A program made the position numbers and the translations under genes. A stretch of DNA of 64,000 nt, taken from contig OU612072.1 in the NCBI GenBank assembly GCA_914767715.1, positions 19,282,001-19,346,000 of the forward strand. The letters are read 5' to 3'. The notes under the pieces are model-generated. The model saw nothing but the letters and a program-made list of their open reading frames with translations, was not told where the DNA came from and did no database searches. Below, one piece after another: positions 1-10,346 of the stretch; within the stretch, counting starts at the first letter, position 1, and each line of letters opens with the position of its first letter. Source of the stretch: Membranipora membranacea (Eukaryota; Bryozoa; Gymnolaemata; Cheilostomatida; Membraniporidae).

Positions 1-583
1 AAGGAAATCTATTTTTTAAACTGGCCGTAAAAAAAATCAAGGGTCCCCCCTCTGATACTTTTTTAAATTTTAAATTCGTTCTAATTCCTGTTATATGTAT
101 CGTAGGATCTTGATATTCGGGATTTTGAATGAGGCTAATGAGGCCATCAGGTGGTCAGAGTTTGAAAGAATTCCGATGGCTATTTCAAATTTGAGCCTGC
201 TGTTTGGCATGTTTTTTTATGACAAAAATAACACTCGTTAAAAACGTTGCTGACGCCAAAGTAAGAGGAGCAGTCCCGAACGGGTTTCAGTTTCAAAGTC
301 AGCATGAAATTGCCTACGTCATAGAGTAGGTTAGAAGGAAATCTATTTTTTAATTTGGTCGTAAAAAAAACCAAGGGTCCCCCCTTTGTTACTTTTTTTA
401 ATTTTAAACTCGCTCTAATTCCTGTTCTATTTATCGTAGGATCTTGATATTCGGGATTTAGAATGAGGCTAATGAGGCCATCAGCTGGTGAGAGTTTGAA
501 ATAATTCCGATGGCTATTTCAAATTTGAGCCTGCCGTATGGCATGTTTTTTTATGACAAAAGTGGCCCTCGTTAAAAACGTTG

Positions 584-594
584 TTGGCGCCAAA
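584..594 (-). other. Palindrome TTGGCGCCAA, E2F-like word on the minus strand
   Basis: A perfect 10-bp palindrome lies at 584-593. Read on the minus strand, 594-587 is TTTGGCGC, which fits the general E2F consensus TTTSSCGC. The same word occurs in many monomers with GTTGGCGCC; the other main variant (GCTGACGCC) has one mismatch to it. The motif match is seen directly. Any binding is inference, and a chance 8-mer copied by satellite amplification is the simpler reading. Confidence 0.35.
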
Positions 595-2254
595 CTAAGA
601 GGAGCAGTCCCGAACGGGTTTCAGTTTCAAAGTCAGCATGAAATTGGCTGCGTTATAGAGTAGGTTAGAAGGAAATCTATTTTTTAAACTGGCCGTAAAA
701 AAAACCAAGGGTCCCCCCTCTGATACTTTTTTAAATTTTAAATTCGTTCTAATTCCTGTTCTATGTATCGTAGGATCTTGATATTCGGGATTTTGAATGA
801 CGCCAATGAGGCAATCAGCTAGTCAGAGTTTGAAAGAATTCCGATGGCTATTTCAAAGTTGAGCCTGCCGTTTGGCATGTTTTTTTATGACAAAAGTGGC
901 CCTCGTTAAAAACGTTGCTGACGCCAAACTAAGAGGAGCAGTCCCAAACGGGTTTCAGTTTCAAAGTCAGCATGAAATTGGCTGCGTTATAGAGTAGGTT
1001 AGAAGGAAATCTATTTTTTAAACTGGCCGTAAAAAAAATCAAGGGTCCCCCCTCTGATACTTTTTTAAATTTTAAATTCGTTCTAATTCCTGTTCTATGT
1101 ATCGTAGGATCTTGATATTCGGGATTTTGAATGACGCCAATGAGGCAATCAGCTAGTCAGAGTTTGAAAGAATTCCGATGGCTATTTCAAAGTTGAGCCT
1201 GCCGTTTGGCATGTTTTTTTATGACAAAAGTGGCCCTCGTTAAAAACGTTGCTGACGCCAAACTAAGAGGAGCAGTCCCGAACGGGTTTCAGTTTCAAAG
1301 TCAGCATGAAATTGGCTGCGTTATAGAGTAGGTTAGAAGGAAATCTATTTTTTAAACTGGCCGTAAAAAAAATCAAGGGTCCCCCCTCTGATACTTTTTT
1401 AAATTTTAAATTCGTTCTAATTCCTGTTCTATGTATCGTAGGATCTTGATATTCGGGATTTTGAATGAGGCCAATGAGGCCATCAGCTGGTCAGAGTTTG
1501 AAAGAATTCCGATGGCTATTTCAAATTTGAGCCTGTTGTTTGGCATGTTTTTTATGACAAAAATAACACTTGTTAAAAACGTCGCTGACGCCAAACTAAG
1601 AGGAGCAGTCCCGAACGGGTTTCAGTTTCAAAGTCAGCATGAAATTGCCTACGTTATAGAGTAGGTTAGAAGGAAATCTATTTTTTAAACTGGCCGTAAA
1701 AAAAACCAAGGGTCCCCCCTTTGTTACTTTTTAAAATTTTAAACCCGCTCTAATTCCTGTTCTATTTATTGTAGGATCTTGATATTCGGGATTTTGAATG
1801 AGGCCAATGAGGCCATCAGGTGGTCAGAGTTTGAAAGAATTCCGATGGCTATTTCAAATTTGAGCCTGCTGTTTGGCATGTTTTTTTATGACAAAAATAA
1901 CACTCGTTAAAAACGTTGCTGACGCCAAAGTAAGAGGAGCAGTCCCGAACGGGTTTCAGTTTCAAAGTCAGCATGAAATTGCCTACGTTATAGAGTAGGT
2001 TAGAAGGAAATCTATTTTTTAAACTGGCCGTAAAAAAAACCAAGTGTCCCCCCCTTTGTTACTTTTTTTAATTTTAAACATGCTCTTATTCCTGTTCTAT
2101 TTATCGTAGGATCTTGATATTTGGGATTTTGAATGAGGCCAATGAGGCCATCAGGTGGTCAGAGTTTGAAAGAATTCCGATGGCTACTTCAAATTTGAGC
2201 CTGCCGTTTTGCATGTTTTTTTATGACAAAAGTGGCCCTCGTTAAAAATGTTGC

Positions 2255-2262
2255 TGACGTCA
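2255..2262. other. TGACGTCA palindrome (CRE/ATF-type word) in a subset of monomers
   Basis: This perfect 8-bp palindrome, identical to the cAMP response element consensus, differs by one base from the common TGACGCCA. It is present in A7 copies, in the last A10 (12683), and in 31072, 31743, 39759, 40096, 45773, 46110 and 58815. It often comes with CCCAGACGGG or CCCAGACAGG downstream, which suggests a linked haplotype. A regulatory role is not supported. Confidence 0.35.
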
Positions 2263-4005
2263 AACTAAGAGGAGCAGTCCCAGACAGGTTTCAGTTTCAA
2301 AGTCAGCATGAAATTGCCTACGTTATAGAGTAGGTTAGAAGGAAATCTATTTTTTAAACTGGCCGTAACTAAACCAAGGGTCCCCCCTTTGGTACTTTTT
2401 TTAATTTTAACCTCGCTCTAATTCCTGTTCTATTTATCGTAGGATCTTGATATTCGGGATTTTGAATGAGGCCAATGAGGCCATCAGCTGGTGAGAGTTT
2501 GAAAGAATTCCGATGGCTATTTCAAATTTGAGCCTGCCGTATGGCATGTTTTTTTATGACAAAAGTGGCCCTCGTTAAAAACGTTGTTGACGCCAAACTA
2601 AGAGGAGCAGTCCCGAACGGGTTTCAGTTTCAAAGTCAGCATGAAATTGCCTACGTTATAGAGTAGGTTAGAAGGAAATCTGTTTTTTAAACTGGCCGTA
2701 AAAAAACCAAGGGTCCCCCACTGTTACTTTTTAAAAATTTTAAATTCGTTCTAATTCCTGTTCTATTTATCGTAGGATCTTGCTATTTGGGAATTTGAAT
2801 GAGGCCAATGAGGCCATCAGCTGGTCAGAGTTTGATAGAATTCCGATGGCTCATTTAAATTTGAGCCTGCCGTTTGGCATGTTTTTTTATGACAAAAGTG
2901 GCCCTCGTTAAAAACGTTGCTGACGCTAAACTAAGAGGAGCAGTCCCGAACGGGTTTCAGTTTCAAAGTCAGCATGAAATTGCCTACGTTATAGAGCAGG
3001 TTAGAAGGAAATCTATTTTTTAAACTGGCCGTAAAAAAAACCAAGGGTCCCCCCTCTGTTACTCTTTTAAATTTCAAACTCGCTCTAATTCCTGTTCTAT
3101 ATATCGTAGGATCTTGATATTCGGGATTTTGAATGAGGCCGATGAGGCCATCAGCTGGTCAGAGGTTGAAAAATTTTCGATGGCTATTTCAAATTTGAGC
3201 CTGCCGTTTTGCATGTTTTTTTATGACAAAAGTGGCCATCGTTAAAAATGTTGCTGACGCCAAACTAAGAGGAGCAGTCCCAAACGGGTTTCAGTTTCAA
3301 AGTCAGCATGAAATTGCCTACGTTATAGAGTAGGTTAGAAGGAAATCTATTTTTTAAACTGGCCGTAAAAAAACCAAGGGTCCCCCCTTTGTTACTTTTT
3401 TTAATTTTAAACTCGCTCTAATTCCTGTTCTATTTATCGTAGGATCTTGATATTCGGGATTTAGAATGAGGCCAATGAGGCCATCAGCTGGTCAGAGTTT
3501 GAAAGAATTCCGATGGCTATTTCAAATTTGAGCCTGCCGTATGGCATGTTTTTTTATGACAAAAGTGGCCCTCGTTAAAAACGTTGTTGGCGCCAAACTA
3601 AGAGGAGCAGTCCCGAACGGGTTTCAGTTTCAAAGTCAGCATGAAATTGGCTGCGTTATAGAGTAAGTTAGAAGGAAATCTTTTTTTTAAACTGGCCGTA
3701 AAAAAAATCAAGGGTCCCCCCTTTGTTACTTTTTTTAATTTTAAACTCGCTCTAATTCCTGTTCTATTTATCGTAGGATCTTGATATTCGGGATTTAGAA
3801 TGAGGCCAATGAGGCCATCAGCTGGTCAGAGTTTGAAAGAATTCCGATGGCTATTTCGAATTTGAGCCTGCCGAATGGCATGTTTTTTTATGACAAAAGT
3901 GGCCCTCGTTAAAAACGTTGTTGGCGCCAAACTAAGAGGAGCAGTCCCGAACGGGTTACAGTTTCAAAGTCAGCATGAAATTGGCTGCGTTATAGAGTAG
4001 GTTAG

Positions 4006-7000
4006 AAGGAAATCTATTTTTTAAACTGGCCGTAAAAAAAATCAAGGGTCCCCCCTCTGATACTTTTTTAAATTTTAAATTCGTTCTAATTCCTGTTATA
4101 TGTATCGTAGGATCTTGATATTCGGGATTTTGAATGAGGCTAATGAGGCCATCAGGTGGTCAGAGTTTGAAAGAATTCCGATGGCTATTTCAAATTTGAG
4201 CCTGCTGTTTGGCATGTTTTTTTATGACAAAAATAACACTCGTTAAAAACGTTGCTGACGCCAAAGTAAGAGGAGCAGTCCCGAACGGGTTTCAGTTTCA
4301 AAGTCAGCATGAAATTGCCTACGTCATAGAGTAGGTTAGAAGGAAATCTATTTTTTAATTTGGTCGTAAAAAAAACCAAGGGTCCCCCCTTTGTTACTTT
4401 TTTTAATTTTAAACTCGCTCTAATTCCTGTTCTATTTATCGTAGGATCTTGATATTCGGGATTTAGAATGAGGCTAATGAGGCCATCAGCTGGTGAGAGT
4501 TTGAAATAATTCCGATGGCTATTTCAAATTTGAGCCTGCCGTATGGCATGTTTTTTTATGACAAAAGTGGCCCTCGTTAAAAACGTTGTTGGCGCCAAAC
4601 TAAGAGGAGCAGTCCCGAACGGGTTTCAGTTTCAAAGTCAGCATGAAATTGGCTGCGTTATAGAGTAGGTTAGAAGGAAATCTATTTTTTAAACTGGCCG
4701 TAAAAAAAACCAAGGGTCCCCCCTCTGATACTTTTTTAAATTTTAAATTCGTTCTAATTCCTGTTCTATGTATCGTAGGATCTTGATATTCGGGATTTTG
4801 AATGACGCCAATGAGGCAATCAGCTAGTCAGAGTTTGAAAGAATTCCGATGGCTATTTCAAAGTTGAGCCTGCCGTTTGGCATGTTTTTTTATGACAAAA
4901 GTGGCCCTCGTTAAAAACGTTGCTGACGCCAAACTAAGAGGAGCAGTCCCAAACGGGTTTCAGTTTCAAAGTCAGCATGAAATTGGCTGCGTTATAGAGT
5001 AGGTTAGAAGGAAATCTATTTTTTAAACTGGCCGTAAAAAAAATCAAGGGTCCCCCCTCTGATACTTTTTTAAATTTTAAATTCGTTCTAATTCCTGTTC
5101 TATGTATCGTAGGATCTTGATATTCGGGATTTTGAATGACGCCAATGAGGCAATCAGCTAGTCAGAGTTTGAAAGAATTCCGATGGCTATTTCAAAGTTG
5201 AGCCTGCCGTTTGGCATGTTTTTTTATGACAAAAGTGGCCCTCGTTAAAAACGTTGCTGACGCCAAACTAAGAGGAGCAGTCCCGAACGGGTTTCAGTTT
5301 CAAAGTCAGCATGAAATTGGCTGCGTTATAGAGTAGGTTAGAAGGAAATCTATTTTTTAAACTGGCCGTAAAAAAAATCAAGGGTCCCCCCTCTGATACT
5401 TTTTTAAATTTTAAATTCGTTCTAATTCCTGTTCTATGTATCGTAGGATCTTGATATTCGGGATTTTGAATGAGGCCAATGAGGCCATCAGCTGGTCAGA
5501 GTTTGAAAGAATTCCGATGGCTATTTCAAATTTGAGCCTGTTGTTTGGCATGTTTTTTATGACAAAAATAACACTTGTTAAAAACGTCGCTGACGCCAAA
5601 CTAAGAGGAGCAGTCCCGAACGGGTTTCAGTTTCAAAGTCAGCATGAAATTGCCTACGTTATAGAGTAGGTTAGAAGGAAATCTATTTTTTAAACTGGCC
5701 GTAAAAAAAACCAAGGGTCCCCCCTTTGTTACTTTTTAAAATTTTAAACCCGCTCTAATTCCTGTTCTATTTATTGTAGGATCTTGATATTCGGGATTTT
5801 GAATGAGGCCAATGAGGCCATCAGGTGGTCAGAGTTTGAAAGAATTCCGATGGCTATTTCAAATTTGAGCCTGCTGTTTGGCATGTTTTTTTATGACAAA
5901 AATAACACTCGTTAAAAACGTTGCTGACGCCAAACTAAGAGGAGCAGTCCCGAACGGGTTTCAGTTTCAAAGTCAGCATGAAATTGCCTACGTTATAGAG
6001 TAGGTTAGAAGGAAATCTATTTTTTAAACTGGCCGTAAAAAAAACCAAGTGTCCCCCCCTTTGTTACTTTTTTTAATTTTAAACATGCTCTTATTCCTGT
6101 TCTATTTATCGTAGGATCTTGATATTTGGGATTTTGAATGAGGCCAATGAGGCCATCAGCTGGTCAGAGGTTGAAAGATTTCCGGTGGCTACTTCAAATT
6201 TGAGCCTGCCGTTTTGCATGTTTTTTTATGACAAAAGTGGCCCTCGTTAAAAATGTTGCTGACGTCAAACTAAGAGGAGCAGTCCCAGACAGGTTTCAGT
6301 TTCAAAGTCAGCATGAAATTGCCTACGTTATAGAGTAGGTTAGAAGGAAATCTATTTTTTAAACTGGCCGTAACTAAACCAAGGGTCCCCCCTTTGGTAC
6401 TTTTTTTAATTTTAACCTCGCTCTAATTCCTGTTCTATTTATCGTAGGATCTTGATATTCGGGATTTTGAATGAGGCCAATGAGGCCATCAGCTGGTGAG
6501 AGTTTGAAAGAATTCCGATGGCTATTTCAAATTTGAGCCTGCCGTATGGCATGTTTTTTTATGACAAAAGTGGCCCTCGTTAAAAACGTTGTTGACGCCA
6601 AACTAAGAGGAGCAGTCCCGAACGGGTTTCAGTTTCAAAGTCAGCATGAAATTGCCTACGTTATAGAGTAGGTTAGAAGGAAATCTGTTTTTTAAACTGG
6701 CCGTAAAAAAACCAAGGGTCCCCCACTGTTACTTTTTAAAAATTTTAAATTCGTTCTAATTCCTGTTCTATTTATCGTAGGATCTTGCTCTTTGGGAATT
6801 TGAATGAGGCCAATGAGGCCATCAGCTGGTCAGAGTTTGATAGAATTCCGATGGCTCATTTAAATTTGAGCCTGCCGTTTGGCATGTTTTTTTATGACAA
6901 AAGTGGCCCTCGTTAAAAACGTTGCTGACGCTAAACTAAGAGGAGCAGTCCCGAACGGGTTTCAGTTTCAAAGTCAGCATGAAATTGCCTACGTTATAGA

Positions 7001-7676
7001 GCAGGTTAGAAGGAAATCTATTTTTTAAACTGGCCGTAAAAAAAACCAAGGGTCCCCCCTCTGTTACTCTTTTAAATTTCAAACTCGCTCTAATTCCTGT
7101 TCTATATATCGTAGGATCTTGATATTCGGGATTTTGAATGAGGCCGATGAGGCCATCAGCTGGTCAGAGGTTGAAAAATTTTCGATGGCTATTTCAAATT
7201 TGAGCCTGCCGTTTTGCATGTTTTTTTATGACAAAAGTGGCCATCGTTAAAAATGTTGCTGACGCCAAACTAAGAGGAGCAGTCCCAAACGGGTTTCAGT
7301 TTCAAAGTCAGCATGAAATTGCCTACGTTATAGAGTAGGTTAGAAGGAAATCTATTTTTTAAACTGGCCGTAAAAAAACCAAGGGTCCCCCCTTTGTTAC
7401 TTTTTTTAATTTTAAACTCGCTCTAATTCCTGTTCTATTTATCGTAGGATCTTGATATTCGGGATTTAGAATGAGGCCAATGAGGCCATCAGCTGGTCAG
7501 AGTTTGAAAGAATTCCGATGGCTATTTCAAATTTGAGCCTGCCGTATGGCATGTTTTTTTATGACAAAAGTGGCCCTCGTTAAAAACGTTGTTGGCGCCA
7601 AACTAAGAGGAGCAGTCCCGAACGGGTTACAGTTTCAAAGTCAGCATGAAATTGGCTGCGTTATAGAGTAGGTTAG
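4006..7676 (+). repeat. HOR-A copy 2, 11-mer (3,671 bp)
   Basis: Monomers start at 4006, 4340, 4674, 5008, 5342, 5675, 6009, 6344, 6677, 7010 and 7344. A1 to A10 follow copy 1 at a constant 4,005-bp offset with only a handful of differences: one in A6 (1930 versus 5935), four clustered in A7, and one in A9. The last monomer is an A11/A12 hybrid, so the copy is one monomer short. Confidence 0.92.
7344..7676 (+). repeat. Hybrid monomer A11/A12
   Basis: The 5' part matches A11 (GTAAAAAAACC, CCGTATGG with T at 7545). The 3' part matches A12 (GGGTTACAG, A at 7629). The switch lies between 7545 and 7629. This is the product expected from unequal exchange between neighbouring monomers with loss of one monomer length, and it explains why copy 2 is 334 bp shorter than copy 1. 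Confidence 0.88.
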
Positions 7677-10346
7677 AAGGAAATCTATTTTTTAAACTGG
7701 CCGTAAAAAAAATCAAGGGTCCCCCCTCTGATACTTTTTTAAATTTTAAATTCGTTCTAATTCCTGTTATATGTATCGTAGGATCTTGATATTCGGGATT
7801 TTGAATGAGGCTAATGAGGCCATCAGGTGGTCAGAGTTTGAAAGAATTCCGATGGCTATTTCAAATTTGAGCCTGCTGTTTGGCATGTTTTTTTATGACA
7901 AAAATAACACTCGTTAAAAACGTTGCTGACGCCAAAGTAAGAGGAGCAGTCCCGAACGGGTTTCAGTTTCAAAGTCAGCATGAAATTGCCTACGTCATAG
8001 AGTAGGTTAGAAGGAAATCTATTTTTTAATTTGGTCGTAAAAAAAACCAAGGGTCCCCCCTTTGTTACTTTTTTTAATTTTAAACTCGCTCTAATTCCTG
8101 TTCTATTTATCGTAGGATCTTGATATTCGGGATTTAGAATGAGGCTAATGAGGCCATCAGCTGGTGAGAGTTTGAAATAATTCCGATGGCTATTTCAAAT
8201 TTGAGCCTGCCGTATGGCATGTTTTTTTATGACAAAAGTGGCCCTCGTTAAAAACGTTGTTGGCGCCAAACTAAGAGGAGCAGTCCCGAACGGGTTTCAG
8301 TTTCAAAGTCAGCATGAAATTGGCTGCGTTATAGAGTAGGTTAGAAGGAAATCTATTTTTTAAACTGGCCGTAAAAAAAACCAAGGGTCCCCCCTCTGAT
8401 ACTTTTTTAAATTTTAAATTCGTTCTAATTCCTGTTCTATGTATCGTAGGATCTTGATATTCGGGATTTTGAATGACGCCAATGAGGCAATCAGCTAGTC
8501 AGAGTTTGAAAGAATTCCGATGGCTATTTCAAAGTTGAGCCTGCCGTTTGGCATGTTTTTTTATGACAAAAGTGGCCCTCGTTAAAAACGTTGCTGACGC
8601 CAAACTAAGAGGAGCAGTCCCAAACGGGTTTCAGTTTCAAAGTCAGCATGAAATTGGCTGCGTTATAGAGTAGGTTAGAAGGAAATCTATTTTTTAAACT
8701 GGCCGTAAAAAAAATCAAGGGTCCCCCCTCTGATACTTTTTTAAATTTTAAATTCGTTCTAATTCCTGTTCTATGTATCGTAGGATCTTGATATTCGGGA
8801 TTTTGAATGAGGCCAATGAGGCCATCAGCTGGTCAGAGTTTGAAAGAATTCCGATGGCTATTTCAAATTTGAGCCTGTTGTTTGGCATGTTTTTTATGAC
8901 AAAAATAACACTCGTTAAAAACGTTGCTGACGCCAAACTAAGAGGAGCAGTCCCGAACGGGTTTCAGTTTCAAAGTCAGCATGAAATTGCCTACGTTATA
9001 GAGTAGGTTAGAAGGAAATCTATTTTTTAAACTGGCCGTAAAAAAAACCAAGGGTCCCCCCTTTGTTACTTTTTAAAATTTTAAACCCGCTCTAATTCCT
9101 GTTCTATTTATTGTAGGATCTTGATATTCGGGATTTTGAATGAGGCCAATGAGGCCATCAGGTGGTCAGAGTTTGAAAGAATTCCGATGGCTATTTCAAA
9201 TTTGAGCCTGCTGTTTGGCATGTTTTTTTATGACAAAAATAACACTCGTTAAAAACGTTGCTGACGCCAAACTAAGAGGAGCAGTCCCGAACGGGTTTCA
9301 GTTTCAAAGTCAGCATGAAATTGCCTACGTTATAGAGTAGGTTAGAAGGAAATCTATTTTTTAAACTGGCCGTAAAAAAAACCAAGTGTCCCCCCCTTTG
9401 TTACTTTTTTTAATTTTAAACATGCTCTTATTCCTGTTCTATTTATCGTAGGATCTTGATATTTGGGATTTTGAATGAGGCCAATGAGGCCATCAGCTGG
9501 TCAGAGGTTGAAAGATTTCCGGTGGCTACTTCAAATTTGAGCCTGCCGTTTTGCATGTTTTTTTATGACAAAAGTGGCCCTCGTTAAAAATGTTGCTGAC
9601 GTCAAACTAAGAGGAGCAGTCCCAGACAGGTTTCAGTTTCAAAGTCAGCATGAAATTGCCTACGTTATAGAGTAGGTTAGAAGGAAATCTATTTTTTAAA
9701 CTGGCCGTAACTAAACCAAGGGTCCCCCCTTTGGTACTTTTTTTAATTTTAACCTCGCTCTAATTCCTGTTCTATTTATCGTAGGATCTTGATATTCGGG
9801 ATTTTGAATGAGGCCAATGAGGCCATCAGCTGGTGAGAGTTTGAAAGAATTCCGATGGCTATTTCAAATTTGAGCCTGCCGTATGGCATGTTTTTTTATG
9901 ACAAAAGTGGCCCTCGTTAAAAACGTTGTTGACGCCAAACTAAGAGGAGCAGTCCCGAACGGGTTTCAGTTTCAAAGTCAGCATGGAATTGCCTACGTTA
10001 TAGAGTAGGTTAGAAGGAAATCTGTTTTTTAAACTGGCCGTAAAAAAACCAAGGGTCCCCCACTGTTACTTTTTAAAAATTTTAAATTCGTTCTAATTCC
10101 TGTTCTATTTATCGTAGGATCTTGCTATTTGGGAATTTGAATGAGGCCAATGAGGCCATCAGCTGGTCAGAGTTTGATAGAATTCCGATGGCTCATTTAA
10201 ATTTGAGCCTGCTGTTTGGCATGTTTTTTTATGACAAAAATAACACTCGTTAAAAACGTTGCTGACGCCAAAGTAAGAGGAGCAGTCCCGAACGGGTTTC
10301 AGTTTCAAAGTCAGCATGAAATTGCCTACGTCATAGAGTAGGTTAG
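7677..10346 (+). repeat. HOR-A copy 3, 8-mer (2,670 bp)
   Basis: Monomers start at 7677, 8011, 8345, 8679, 9012, 9346, 9681 and 10014 and read A1, A2, A3, A5, A6, A7, A8, A9/A1. A4 is missing cleanly: 8345 keeps the A3 marks at both ends (CCAAGGG and CCCAAACGGG) and the next monomer is A5. A10, A11 and A12 are absent because the final monomer switches from A9 to A1, so the next copy begins at A2. Confidence 0.9.
10014..10346 (+). repeat. Hybrid monomer A9/A1
   Basis: It begins as A9 (CTGTTTTTTAAACTGG, CCCCCACTG, TTGATAGAATTCC, GCTCATTTAAA) and ends as A1 (GCCTGCTGTTTGG, AAAATAACAC, CAAAGTAAGAGG, TACGTCATAG). The switch falls between about 10199 and 10213, only ~15 bp, the tightest breakpoint in the window. 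The jump removed three or more monomers at once (A10-A12). Confidence 0.9.

Larger units (their letters stand above)
1..4005 (+). repeat. HOR-A copy 1, complete 12-mer (4,005 bp)
   Basis: Twelve monomers, A1-A12, start at 1, 335, 669, 1003, 1337, 1670, 2004, 2339, 2672, 3005, 3339 and 3672. The same order restarts at 4006. Diagnostic marks: A1 CTGTTATATG and AAAATAACAC; A2 TTAATTTGGTCG and GAAATAATTCC; A3 and A4 GACGCCAATGAGGCAATC; A5 GCCTGTTGTTTGG with a shorter T run; A6 TTTATTGTAGG; A7 AAACATGCTC and TGACGTCA; A8 GTAACTAAACC; A9 CCCCCACTG and GCTCATTTAAA; A10 GAGGCCGATGAGG; A11 GTAAAAAAACC; A12 GGGTTACAG. This is the longest HOR-A copy here. Its A7 carries a patch matching A6 at 2155-2180. 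Confidence 0.93.

Noticed and set aside
1431-1664. 77-codon plus frame and overlapping 62-codon minus frame in A5 copies
   Set aside because: Open on both strands only because of a shortened T run in A5; a by-product of the repeat, with no family similarity recognised.
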